50,972 bases of DNA from Flexicrinis sp001567485 (GTDB taxonomy: Bacteria; Chloroflexota; Anaerolineae; Aggregatilineales; Phototrophicaceae): NCBI GenBank assembly GCA_030263635.1, contig SZPI01000021.1, positions 1-50,972 on the forward strand. Reading direction: 5' to 3'. Below, piece after piece: positions 1 to 7,476 of this stretch. How positions within the stretch are numbered: position 1 is the stretch's first letter; each line of letters opens with the position of its first letter. The notes under the pieces were generated by a model. It ran no database searches. It was given only the letters and a program-made list of their open reading frames with translations, and had not been told where the DNA came from. The translations under genes and the position numbers were made by a program.

Positions 1-30
1 CGCCCGTATCGCTGAGGGGCTGTGATCCGT

Positions 31-38
31 GGAAAGGA
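31..38 (+). promoter_or_regulatory. Ribosome binding site that sets the rpsF start
   Basis: The purine-rich GGAAAGGA lies 8 nt before the GTG at 47. An in-frame GTG at 29 has no comparable site upstream and would place this motif inside the gene, so the GTG at 47 is the better start. Confidence 0.6.
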
Positions 39-46
39 CACACACC

Positions 47-340
47 GTGCTCAAAGACTACGAAGTCGTCTTCATTGTTCGCATTGAAGGCACCGACGAC
101 CAGATCAATGAGGTCGTCGATCAGGTGAAGAGCTTTGTCGAACAGGACAACGCCAGCACCGTGAACCGCATCGACCGTTGGGGCCGCCGCAAGCTTGCCT
201 ACGAGGTCAACCGCCAGCGCGAGGGTTATTACGTGCTGTTCGATGCATCCATCGACGGCGCACACGTCGAGGAATTGGATCGCAGCATGCGGCTGACCCC
301 GGCGCTTCTGCGCTACCTTATCATCCGCAAGGACGAATAA
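47..340 (+). CDS. rpsF: 30S ribosomal protein S6
   Basis: This encodes about 97 residues of small-subunit ribosomal protein S6, which binds the 16S rRNA platform together with S18. The N-terminal beta strand (LKDYEVVFIVR), the central WGRRKLAYEVN segment and the C-terminal LLRYLIIRKDE match the family, and the length is normal. I start at GTG 47 because a good ribosome binding site lies 8 nt upstream; a GTG at 29 would add six residues. It is followed 22 nt later by ssb and then rpsR, the conserved bacterial order rpsF-ssb-rpsR, so the three are probably co-transcribed. Confidence 0.95.
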   Translation: MLKDYEVVFIVRIEGTDDQINEVVDQVKSFVEQDNASTVNRIDRWGRRKLAYEVNRQREGYYVLFDASIDGAHVEELDRSMRLTPALLRYLIIRKDE

Positions 341-362
341 CAGGCGGCGTATCAAACCCTCT

Positions 363-752
363 ATGGCACGTGGATTGAACAAGGTCATGATTATCGGAAG
401 CGTCGGCCGTGAACCCGAACTGCGTTATACGCCGAACGGGGCGCCCGTCGTGAATTTCGATGTCGCCGTCGTCAGCCATACATGGCAGACCCTCGACGGC
501 GAACGCAAAGAAAAGACCGAGTGGTTCAACATCGTGGCATGGGGCCGGTTGGCGGAAATCTGCAAGACGCACCTCAGCCGGGGCAATCAGGTGTATATCG
601 AAGGACGGCTGCAGACCCGCAGTTGGGAAGACGAGACCGGTAAGAAGCTTTTCCGGACGGAGATCGTCGCGCGTGACATGAAGCTGCTTGGCGAGCGGCG
701 TCAGGACGCAGACTACGACTTTGACGATCTCGACGACGATAGTGGTATCTAG
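363..752 (+). CDS. ssb: Single-stranded DNA-binding protein
   Basis: This 129-residue protein coats single-stranded DNA during replication, repair and recombination. The OB-fold covers roughly residues 1-105, with family motifs LNKVMIIGSVGREPELRY, FDVAV and WFNIVAWGRLAE. The tail is short and acidic, as expected for partner binding. However, it ends in DDLDDDSGI instead of the usual DDDIPF-type tip, so the terminal phenylalanine is absent. There is little of the Gly/Gln-rich linker seen in longer SSBs. The gene lies between rpsF and rpsR, its normal place. Confidence 0.95.
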   Translation: MARGLNKVMIIGSVGREPELRYTPNGAPVVNFDVAVVSHTWQTLDGERKEKTEWFNIVAWGRLAEICKTHLSRGNQVYIEGRLQTRSWEDETGKKLFRTEIVARDMKLLGERRQDADYDFDDLDDDSGI

Positions 753-802
753 GCATTCGACAGCGACAGAGGCTCAAGCTCAAGGAAGAAGGAGATCCAC
801 CC

Positions 803-1192
803 ATGACGGACGTGGAAGAGACGAATAACGAGCAGGATTCAGCAGCGGGATCACGGCCGGAGGGCCGTTCACGCGGCGACCGTGGCGACCGCGGCGACCG
901 TGGCGACCGCGGGGATCGTGGCGACCGTGGTGATCGCGGCGACCGTGGGGGCCGTGGGGATCGCGGCGGACGCGGTTTCGCAGGCGGACGGCGGCGCGGC
1001 ACGTACTGCCCCGAAGGCCGCTGCTTCGACTACAAGGATGTCGAAACGTTGAAGCGGTATATCAGCGAGTCGGGCCGAATCAAGCCGCGCCGGCAGACCG
1101 GTAACTGCGCGCGCTGCCAGCGTCAGCTTGCGCGTGAGATCAAGCGCGCGCGTCACCTTGCGCTGCTGCCCTTCGTCAGCATCAACGACTAG
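803..1192 (+). CDS. rpsR: 30S ribosomal protein S18 with RGD-repeat N-terminal extension
   Basis: S18 partners S6 on the small-subunit platform. The conserved core begins near residue 67 and runs to the end, including the typical ARHLALLPF segment. Four cysteines (69, 74, 102 and 105) make this the zinc-binding C+ form. The protein is 129 residues instead of about 75-90 because the first 66 residues are an extension: an acidic stretch and then eight RGD triplets, followed by RGG, RGD, RGG and RGF. The start at 803 has an AAGGAGAT-like ribosome binding site about 8 nt upstream. It is the third gene of the rpsF-ssb-rpsR unit. The role of the extension is unknown; it resembles RNA-binding RGG tails. 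Confidence 0.93.
   Translation: MTDVEETNNEQDSAAGSRPEGRSRGDRGDRGDRGDRGDRGDRGDRGDRGGRGDRGGRGFAGGRRRGTYCPEGRCFDYKDVETLKRYISESGRIKPRRQTGNCARCQRQLAREIKRARHLALLPFVSIND
872..977 (+). repeat. 9-nt tandem repeat encoding RGD/RGG triplets in rpsR
   Basis: A CGYGGSGAY unit is repeated about 12 times in frame within the 5' part of rpsR. The units are imperfect, differing mostly at third codon positions, which suggests an older array kept by selection for the peptide. A change in copy number would not shift the reading frame. Confidence 0.85.
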
Positions 1193-1212
1193 CGAATCTA
1201 GGAACGCAGCAC

Positions 1213-2607
1213 ATGGCAAAGAAACGCAAGTCGACGCCGCTGCCAAAGGCACCGGCGGCCAAAGAGGCCAAGCAGCTTATCGAACCCACCCGTATCGATC
1301 GGCTGCTCGGCCGTAACCCCAACCAAGAACAGACCCGCCATGAGCGCGAAGCGGCTGTTCAGCGCCTGATCGTAATGAGCGTCGTTGCGGCGGCCGTCGT
1401 CATCGGCATCCTGCTGGTGATCGCGTTCGTCGTAGATGGCATTGTCCGTCCAAGCCAGAATGTCGCAACTGTCTCTGGCGAGTCGATCTCCGTCGGCGAT
1501 TATCAGCAGCGCGTGCGCATCGAACGCGCACTGCAAATCGAGCTAATTAACGACGCTTTGAACGACATCGTCGAAGAGAACGGCGTTACCGTCGATGAGG
1601 CGGGCAACTTCGTCCTCCAGCAGCAGCCGTATGCAACGTACTGGTCTGAACTCAACACATCGGACGTCATGGGTCTGCGCGTGCTTGACGACATGGTGGA
1701 CGACAAGCTCATCGCGGCGGCCGCCGCCGAGCTGGGTGTGACTGTCACCGACGAGGACGTGCAGGCGTACATCGACGACCTCATCGGGTACGATCCCGAA
1801 GCCGTCGCGCTGATCGGCACGGATCCAACGGCGACGCCGGAGCCGACCATCACACCGACTCCGTTTGTTTCGCCGACGCCGACGACCGAACCGACCGCGA
1901 CCACTGCGCCTACGGCAACGCCGACGATCGAAGGCGCTACGCCGATCCCGACGGCCACGGCAACGGTCACGCCGGCTCCGACCGAAGCTGTGCCGACGCG
2001 CAGCGCTGAAGAAGTCCGAACCCAATTCGAGAATCAGAAGCAGTCGTTTATCTCAGAAGTCGCGCGTTTGTCGGGCGCCAGCGAGAGCGCGGTGCTGGAT
2101 GTCCTCCGCGCGCGCGCCCTGCGTAAGGCAGTCGCCGATCACCTGTCCGGCAGCGCCGAGGACGAAACGCTGTACGCCGATGCGCGTCATATCCTCGTCG
2201 AAACCGAGGAGCAGGCGCAGGACATCATCGCTGCGCTGGAAGGCGGGGAATCGTTCGGTGATCTGGCACGCGCCGCGTCGACCGATACCGGCTCAGGCGC
2301 AAATGGCGGCGAGTTGGGCTGGGCGCCTGTTTCCAACTACGTCGAGCCGTTCGCCAACGCCGTGCGCGACGCGGAGATCGGCGCGATTGTCGGGCCGGTA
2401 GAGTCCGAATTTGGTTATCACATCATCCAAGTCCGGGCGAAGGAAAACCGTGAGGCCACCGAAGCTGAGATCGAACGTGCCAAGGATCTCGTGCTGACGG
2501 ACTGGATTGACGAGGTTCGCACCGCGGCCGAAGGGTCGTACGAGACCACCAACGCGTGGGCTTCGAACATCCCGCAGTCACCGAACTTCATCTATCACGC
2601 ACGCTAA
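1213..2607 (+). CDS. Membrane-anchored PpiC-type peptidyl-prolyl isomerase (SurA/PrsA-like foldase)
   Basis: This 464-residue protein probably helps exported proteins fold on the outer face of the membrane by cis-trans isomerisation of prolyl bonds. A basic cytoplasmic start (about 1-50) is followed by one membrane segment (about 51-75), a SurA_N-like helical region (about 80-200), a Pro/Thr-rich linker (about 203-263), more helix, and a parvulin domain (about 320-415). The parvulin domain has DARHILVE, FGDLARAASTDTGSG, GGELGW and EFGYHIIQV motifs. The linker lies inside the helical chaperone module, between its N- and C-terminal parts. The gene starts 20 nt after rpsR and ends at a strong terminator. 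Confidence 0.88.
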   Translation: MAKKRKSTPLPKAPAAKEAKQLIEPTRIDRLLGRNPNQEQTRHEREAAVQRLIVMSVVAAAVVIGILLVIAFVVDGIVRPSQNVATVSGESISVGDYQQRVRIERALQIELINDALNDIVEENGVTVDEAGNFVLQQQPYATYWSELNTSDVMGLRVLDDMVDDKLIAAAAAELGVTVTDEDVQAYIDDLIGYDPEAVALIGTDPTATPEPTITPTPFVSPTPTTEPTATTAPTATPTIEGATPIPTATATVTPAPTEAVPTRSAEEVRTQFENQKQSFISEVARLSGASESAVLDVLRARALRKAVADHLSGSAEDETLYADARHILVETEEQAQDIIAALEGGESFGDLARAASTDTGSGANGGELGWAPVSNYVEPFANAVRDAEIGAIVGPVESEFGYHIIQVRAKENREATEAEIERAKDLVLTDWIDEVRTAAEGSYETTNAWASNIPQSPNFIYHAR

Positions 2608-2620
2608 ACACAGCCTACGA

Positions 2621-2655
2621 CCCCCTGCCGAGTTTCCGGCGGGGGGTTTTGTTTT
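2621..2655 (+). terminator. Rho-independent terminator after the foldase gene
   Basis: A GC-rich hairpin (CCCCCTGCCG paired with CCGGCGGGGG across a 5-nt loop, with one bulged T) is followed by TTTTGTTTT. It separates the ribosomal/foldase unit from the FHA operon. Confidence 0.85.
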
Positions 2656-2668
2656 CTAAACGCCGGAT

Positions 2669-2674
2669 TATAAT
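2669..2674 (+). promoter_or_regulatory. Putative -10 box of the FHA-ftsW operon
   Basis: A perfect TATAAT ends 9 nt before the ATG at 2684, just after the preceding terminator. No good -35 box stands at 16-18 nt, only the T-rich terminator tail, and no Shine-Dalgarno sequence precedes the ATG. Transcription would begin almost at the start codon, which suggests a leaderless mRNA. Confidence 0.5.
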
Positions 2675-2683
2675 CTTCCTAGT

Positions 2684-3460
2684 ATGAATGATGATCGGCT
2701 TTCTCGACTTGAGGCGCGGCTCGAACAGTGGGTTGAAACCACGTTCGCGGCGGCATTCGGCTACAAGGTCAACGTATTCGACCTTGCGCTGTATCTCGTG
2801 CGCGCGCTCGAAGAAGGACTCCGGCTCGATCCGACCGGCATCAACCGCCCGCTTGCGCCCGACAGCTACGTCCTTCAGATCGCCCCTGACCTGCATCAGA
2901 AGTTAGTCGCCAAGTATCCCGATTTAGCGGAACGGCTGTGCACATACTTGATCACGCTGGCCTCACAGGCCGACTATCGCTTCAGCCGCGCGCCGTCGCT
3001 CCGGCTCATCGCGCAGGAAGGCGTCGCTATTCGCCGTCCGCTGGCGTTCGCAAACCACAGCGACGACACCAACGGCAGCACGCTCGGCTTGACCGCGGTG
3101 ACCATGCCGCTAACCGACTATCTGAGCCACAAGCCGCACCTGATCCTGAACGGCGGCACACGCGTCGATCTGGATAGGGACATCGTCAACGTCGGCCGTA
3201 TGGTGGACAACGACGTGGTCGTCGATGATCCGTATGTCTCGCGTTATCACGCGCAAATCCGCCGCCGTGGCAACGAATTTCTCTTGTTCGACATCAACAG
3301 CTCGCGCGGCACGTCCGTGAACGGGATACGCGTGCGCGAACATCTGCTGCGCTCCGGAGACGTGGTCGATATCGGACGTTCGCGGCTGATTTACATCGAC
3401 GACCGCCCCGACGACGACAACCATCACTCCCCGCCAACGGATACATTCGAAGGGTTATAA
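2684..3460 (+). CDS. FhaA-like protein: DUF3662 domain plus FHA domain
   Basis: This 258-residue cytoplasmic protein resembles actinobacterial FhaA, which binds phosphothreonine on cell-wall regulators such as MviN/MurJ. Residues 1-115 match the DUF3662 (FhaA N-terminal) fold, with a helical start (RLEARLEQWVETTFAAAFG) and an LAPDSYVLQIAPD strand. Residues about 150-245 form an FHA domain with the binding motifs GRMVDND, SRYHAQI and SSRGTSVNG. The linker between them is short, unlike the long linker of mycobacterial FhaA. It is the first gene of an operon with a second FHA gene, mtnP, an ftsW/rodA gene and a PBP-like gene. The kinase that would supply its phosphorylated partner is not in the window. 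Confidence 0.85.
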   Translation: MNDDRLSRLEARLEQWVETTFAAAFGYKVNVFDLALYLVRALEEGLRLDPTGINRPLAPDSYVLQIAPDLHQKLVAKYPDLAERLCTYLITLASQADYRFSRAPSLRLIAQEGVAIRRPLAFANHSDDTNGSTLGLTAVTMPLTDYLSHKPHLILNGGTRVDLDRDIVNVGRMVDNDVVVDDPYVSRYHAQIRRRGNEFLLFDINSSRGTSVNGIRVREHLLRSGDVVDIGRSRLIYIDDRPDDDNHHSPPTDTFEGL

Positions 3461-3461
3461 A

Positions 3462-3911
3462 TTGGTGGACGCGGAGTTGATCCTGTTCGGTCTGCGCGTC
3501 GCGTCGGCCGTATTGATTATCGTGTTTGCCTGCGTAATCGGTTGGCTGCTCGTCCGCGAACTACGGGCCGCGGCGGCTGAGCATCAGGTACAGCGGCGAT
3601 CCTTCGGCAGCCTCGTCGTGATGTTCGATGTCGACAGCAAGATGGTTCCGACCGGAAAACGTTTCCCACTGCTGCCGACGACCAGCCTCGGCCGTTCGCC
3701 GACCAACACCATTCCGGTCGATGATAACTTTGCCAGCTCGGTTCACGCGACGATCACGCGACGCAGCGACCAGTGGTGGCTGGAAGATCGTCGCAGCCGG
3801 AACGGGACGACGCTCAACGGGATTCCGGTCGAAAAGCCTGCGATCATCACGCACGGCGACATCATCGGAATCGGCAAGATGCGGTACATGATCGAATTGA
3901 TGGAGAACTAG
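3462..3911 (+). CDS. FhaB-like membrane-anchored FHA-domain protein
   Basis: This protein of about 149 residues has an N-terminal membrane helix (about 8-32) and a C-terminal FHA domain (about 60-149) with GRSPTN, SSVHATI and SRNGTTLNG motifs. This is the layout and size of mycobacterial FhaB (FipA). By family it should read threonine phosphorylation at the inner membrane. It starts one base after the FhaA-like gene. The start is either TTG 3462 or GTG 3465; an AAGGG ribosome binding site at 3450-3454 suits both. Only 3 nt separate it from the next gene, so translation is probably coupled. Confidence 0.82.
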   Translation: MVDAELILFGLRVASAVLIIVFACVIGWLLVRELRAAAAEHQVQRRSFGSLVVMFDVDSKMVPTGKRFPLLPTTSLGRSPTNTIPVDDNFASSVHATITRRSDQWWLEDRRSRNGTTLNGIPVEKPAIITHGDIIGIGKMRYMIELMEN

Positions 3912-3914
3912 CGC

Positions 3915-4802
3915 ATGGCCGAAACGGCAGTGATCGGCGTCATCGGTGGCAGCGGCCTGTACAACATGCCGGAGATCAGCGATAAGGTAAGCGTCACCGT
4001 ATCGACCCCATTCGGGTCACCCAGCGGGTCAATCGTCATCGGGACACTGCGCGGCAAGCGTGTCGCGTTCCTCCCGCGCCACGGCGAGGGTCACACGCTG
4101 CTCCCCTCAGAAGTCCCCTATCGGGCGAATATCTACGCGCTGAAGTCGCTCGGCGTGCGGTTCATTATCGCCGCCAACGCGTGCGGATCGCTGACCGAGT
4201 CGTACCGACCGGGGCATCTCGCGCTGCCCGATCAGCTCTACGATAACACGCGCTCGGAACGCGGCGGGCGGACATTCTTCGGTGAGGGCATCGTCGGTCA
4301 CGTATCGATGGCCGATCCCTTCAGCCCTGAACTGTCCGGCGTAATTGCGCGGGCGGCGGCGGCCCAAGTCCCTGATGCCGTGATTCACCGCGGCGGGCTG
4401 TTTGTGGTGATCGAAGGCCCGCGTTTCAGCACGCGGGGCGAAAGCCGAACCTACCGCGCATGGGGCGGCCAGTTGATCGGCATGACGACCGCGCCCGAAG
4501 CATTTCTCGCCAACGAAGCCGAGATCGCCTACGCCGCCATCGCCCACATCACCGACTACGACGTATGGCACGAGTCCGAAGAGCCGGTTACGACGGAAAT
4601 CGTCATGGCGACAATGGCGAAGAACATCGACCACGTTCAGCGCGTGATCGCCGCGGCCGTTGAGCGCCTCGACGTGAACGCAGACTACGCCGCGCATCAC
4701 ACGTTGGACAACGTCGTGATGACGGCGCGCGCGCGAATCCCCGCGGCGACGGCGGACAAGCTCAGGCTGCTGCTTGGCGCGCGGCTCGACCCGGGGACGT
4801 AA
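3915..4802 (+). CDS. mtnP: S-methyl-5'-thioadenosine phosphorylase
   Basis: This 295-residue enzyme splits methylthioadenosine with phosphate into adenine and 5-methylthioribose-1-phosphate, the first step of methionine salvage. Motifs of the trimeric purine phosphorylase family are present: IGGSGLY near the start, the phosphate site RHGEGH (about residues 56-61), ANACGSL (about 83-89), IEGPRFSTRGE (about 159-169) and the base-binding IGMTTAPEAFLANE (about 182-195). The length is normal. The next enzyme of the pathway, mtnA, is encoded at 41.6 kb in this window. Its place between FHA and ftsW genes is odd for a metabolic enzyme. In actinobacteria the serine/threonine phosphatase gene pstP occupies this position. 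Confidence 0.9.
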   Translation: MAETAVIGVIGGSGLYNMPEISDKVSVTVSTPFGSPSGSIVIGTLRGKRVAFLPRHGEGHTLLPSEVPYRANIYALKSLGVRFIIAANACGSLTESYRPGHLALPDQLYDNTRSERGGRTFFGEGIVGHVSMADPFSPELSGVIARAAAAQVPDAVIHRGGLFVVIEGPRFSTRGESRTYRAWGGQLIGMTTAPEAFLANEAEIAYAAIAHITDYDVWHESEEPVTTEIVMATMAKNIDHVQRVIAAAVERLDVNADYAAHHTLDNVVMTARARIPAATADKLRLLLGARLDPGT

Positions 4803-4811
4803 GGCGCTGCC

Positions 4812-6116
4812 GTGTCAAGCCATCGCTCGCTGAATCCCAGTCGTCACGAGGCTGTCGCCGAGCGTATCCTACTGGTCATCGCCGGCCTGTTCGTCGTCGT
4901 CAACCTCGCCGCACTCAATATTCTGCGCGGAGTCGGCTCGCAAGATTGGGCGCCGATCCTCGTTTGGATCGCGGCGGCGGCTGGCGGCCACCTTGTGCTT
5001 GAACGCCGCCTACCCAACCACGATCCGCTGCTGTTCCCGCTGGTGATGATGCTCAGCGGCTTCGGGATCGCGGTTATCGACCGTCTCGCCCCCGTGTTCG
5101 CTGACCGGCAGGCGGCGTGGCTGCTGCTGAGCACCGCGGCGCTCGTGTTCTCTGCGGCTTGGCCGACCGTGCTGCGGCTCCTGCGCGATTACCGGTACCT
5201 GCTGTTTTTCGGCGGGCTGGGACTGCTGCTCGCTTCTTTCGTGTTCGGCGTAAATCCGTCAGGTCAGCCGGGCGCGCCGACACTGTGGTTGGGAGCGTTC
5301 GGTCTGTACTTCCAACCGGCCGAAATCCTCAAAATCGTGCTGGTCGCTTTCCTTGCGAGCTACCTCGCCGAACAGTTTCCGCTGCTGTCAAGCGCGCGCG
5401 CAAACCGGGCGCTCGAAGGCAGTTTCCTATCGCCACGCCTGATCGGGCCGGTGCTGCTGATGTGGGGCATCTGTCTGCTGGTGTTGATCTGGCAGCGCGA
5501 TCTTGGGGCGGCGCTCGTGTTCTTTCTGGTGTTTCTGCTGCTGCTGTATGCGGCTAGCGGACGTCTCTTGGTGCTCGCGGCCGGCGGTGTCCTGATCGTC
5601 GCAGCAGGTGTCCTCGCCTATTCGACGTTTCCCGTCGTCACACAGCGCGTCGACATCTGGATCGACCCGTGGTCGCGGGCCGAGGGCAGCGCCTATCAGA
5701 TCGTGCAGAGTCTAATCGCTGTATCAGCGGGCGGGGCGTTCGGACAGGGCATTGGGCAGGGTTCGCCAGCCTATGTGCCTGTCGTGCACTCTGATGCAGT
5801 TTACGCAGCGGTAGCCGAAGAATGGGGGCTGCTGGGGGCGGCGTTCATCGTCTTGATGCTGCTGGTGCTGGTTGCTCGGGGTCTCCGCGTAGGTATCCGC
5901 CTGACGGATCGGCCGTTCTCGGCGCTGCTCTCAACCGGCTTGACGCTCGTGATCGGCGTGCAGAGCCTGCTCATTCTCGGCGGCGTGATGCGCCTGATCC
6001 CGCTGACCGGCATTACGCTGCCGTTTGTCAGCTACGGCGGCAGCTCCCTGCTGGTGTCGTTCGTCATGGTCGGGGTGCTGCTGCGCCTGTCCGCCGAGGA
6101 TCCTTATGCGATTTGA
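4812..6116 (+). CDS. FtsW/RodA/SpoVE-family peptidoglycan polymerase
   Basis: This 434-residue membrane protein of the SEDS family polymerises lipid II into glycan strands with a partner PBP. About ten membrane segments are visible. Family signatures include the QPAEILKI-type stretch (FQPAEILKIVLVAFLA), IWQRDLGAALVFFLVF with the conserved Asp, GQGIGQGSPAYVPVVHSD, AVAEEWGLLGA and ITLPFVSYGGSSLL. It starts at GTG 4812, with AAGG about 7 nt upstream. It overlaps the following PBP-like gene by 11 nt, which couples the pair as in rodA-pbpA or ftsW-ftsI. Whether its job is division or elongation cannot be told from sequence alone. Confidence 0.9.
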   Translation: MSSHRSLNPSRHEAVAERILLVIAGLFVVVNLAALNILRGVGSQDWAPILVWIAAAAGGHLVLERRLPNHDPLLFPLVMMLSGFGIAVIDRLAPVFADRQAAWLLLSTAALVFSAAWPTVLRLLRDYRYLLFFGGLGLLLASFVFGVNPSGQPGAPTLWLGAFGLYFQPAEILKIVLVAFLASYLAEQFPLLSSARANRALEGSFLSPRLIGPVLLMWGICLLVLIWQRDLGAALVFFLVFLLLLYAASGRLLVLAAGGVLIVAAGVLAYSTFPVVTQRVDIWIDPWSRAEGSAYQIVQSLIAVSAGGAFGQGIGQGSPAYVPVVHSDAVYAAVAEEWGLLGAAFIVLMLLVLVARGLRVGIRLTDRPFSALLSTGLTLVIGVQSLLILGGVMRLIPLTGITLPFVSYGGSSLLVSFVMVGVLLRLSAEDPYAI

Positions 6117-7476
6117 CACGTCGCTTCAGCGGTTATTCATCGCGCTCGCGCTGGCGTTCACAGCGGTGCTTCTCGCCACCAGCTATTGGGCAATCGCCGG
6201 CCCGGAGACCGTCTTGCGAGGGCCGTATAACTACCGTCTCCGTGACGATGCGGCGCGTATCGTGCGCGGCACAATCCTTGACCGTGACGGCGATATCCTG
6301 ACGGTGTCCGCCCTTGATGAGAATGGACGGGTGACGCGCGCTCCGATTACGGCCGACCTGTTCGCGCTTATCGGGTATTCGAGCCTTCAGTACGGCACAA
6401 GTGGCGTCGAGAACGCGTTCGATGCCCAGTTAACCGGCGCTGACCTGTACAGCCCGCTTGAAGCCGAGATACGGCATAACCTCCTGCACTATCCGCTCGT
6501 CGGCAGTGATGTCAAGCTCTCGATCGACGACACCGTTCAGCGCGCAGCATGGCACGCGCTCGCTGACGATCCCGGTGGCGCGGTCGTCCTTGATCCAGCG
6601 AGCGGCGACGTGTTGGCGCTGGTCAGTCAGCCGAGCGTTGACCCGGCGACGCTTGACGCCGACTGGGCGCGGCTTGTCCAGTCGCCGGATAACCCGTTCG
6701 TGAACCGCGCGGTGCAGGGCGCGTATCCATCCTCCATCGCCGAGCGTATCACCGCGCTGGCGGCGTGGCTGGTCGACGGACGCACGCGCGACACAACCGT
6801 CGAACGGACGGTGATTGGCTGCGGACGCGCAGACGCACCGCTCATTTCGATTGCAGACGCCTTTGTGGAGGGCTGCCCCGGATTGACCGGCTGGATCGCG
6901 GAACAGGTTGGGGCCACGCGCATGGGCGAAGTACGTGCGCTGTTCGGCCTAGACACGCGCACCAGTCTGCCAGGGTTCGACGCCGCCCCGATCCCGACTA
7001 CGGATCAGCCGGAGACAGCGACTCAGGATATCGTGAGCCTCCGGTCGCCGCTTGATCTCGCCGTGATGATCGCGACACTCGAAAATGATGGGAACGCCCC
7101 GGCCCCGTCTCTGCTTGCAAGTGCGCGACCACCGGGGAAGACAGAATTCGTCACGATACGGCCCGCGGAGGCCTCACGGGCGGTGGTGACATCGACGATC
7201 GCCCGCACACTAGCAAGCGTGCTGCGGCGAATTGGCACAGCCGCGCTCGACGATGTGAACCTGCCATGTACGCTGCAAGATCCTGCGCTTTATGTCTCGT
7301 CGGATCGACAGGGGGATACGCTGGTGCGTTCGGTCATCGCGGCATTCGCGACGGAAGATGGACAGACGCGGGCGTTGGCAATGATCGTCGAGCAGCAGCT
7401 TGACGCGGAAGACGATCTCGCCGCACGTGCGGCAGTGTTGATGTGCGCGGTTCAGGACGCCGCAGAACGCGACTGA
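6106..7476 (+). CDS. Penicillin-binding-protein homologue, apparently lacking catalytic motifs
   Basis: This protein of about 456 residues has one N-terminal membrane helix (about 8-28), the IVRGTILDRDGDIL motif that opens the class B PBP region, and a transpeptidase-like domain (DVKLSIDDTVQ, GGAVVLDPASGDVLALVSQPS). Where an active PBP has a serine with a lysine three residues on, this protein reads YPSSIAERI, with no lysine. No SxN motif follows (EGCPGL stands in its place), and no KTG motif is clear near the end. I therefore infer a catalytically dead PBP kept as an FtsW partner; the frame is open and full-length. Start ATG 6106 lies inside the end of ftsW. The 3' end overlaps the convergent gene by 25 nt. 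Confidence 0.75.
   Translation: MRFDTSLQRLFIALALAFTAVLLATSYWAIAGPETVLRGPYNYRLRDDAARIVRGTILDRDGDILTVSALDENGRVTRAPITADLFALIGYSSLQYGTSGVENAFDAQLTGADLYSPLEAEIRHNLLHYPLVGSDVKLSIDDTVQRAAWHALADDPGGAVVLDPASGDVLALVSQPSVDPATLDADWARLVQSPDNPFVNRAVQGAYPSSIAERITALAAWLVDGRTRDTTVERTVIGCGRADAPLISIADAFVEGCPGLTGWIAEQVGATRMGEVRALFGLDTRTSLPGFDAAPIPTTDQPETATQDIVSLRSPLDLAVMIATLENDGNAPAPSLLASARPPGKTEFVTIRPAEASRAVVTSTIARTLASVLRRIGTAALDDVNLPCTLQDPALYVSSDRQGDTLVRSVIAAFATEDGQTRALAMIVEQQLDAEDDLAARAAVLMCAVQDAAERD

Noticed and set aside
574..1002. A long minus-strand frame rich in Pro, Arg and Ser opposite ssb and rpsR
   Set aside because: It is the complement of the RGD-repeat region and ssb; its low-complexity composition follows from the repeat, and no ribosome binding site is present.
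1503..2025. Minus-strand frames rich in Val/Gly or Arg opposite the foldase linker
   Set aside because: They mirror the Pro/Thr codons of the linker on the coding strand.
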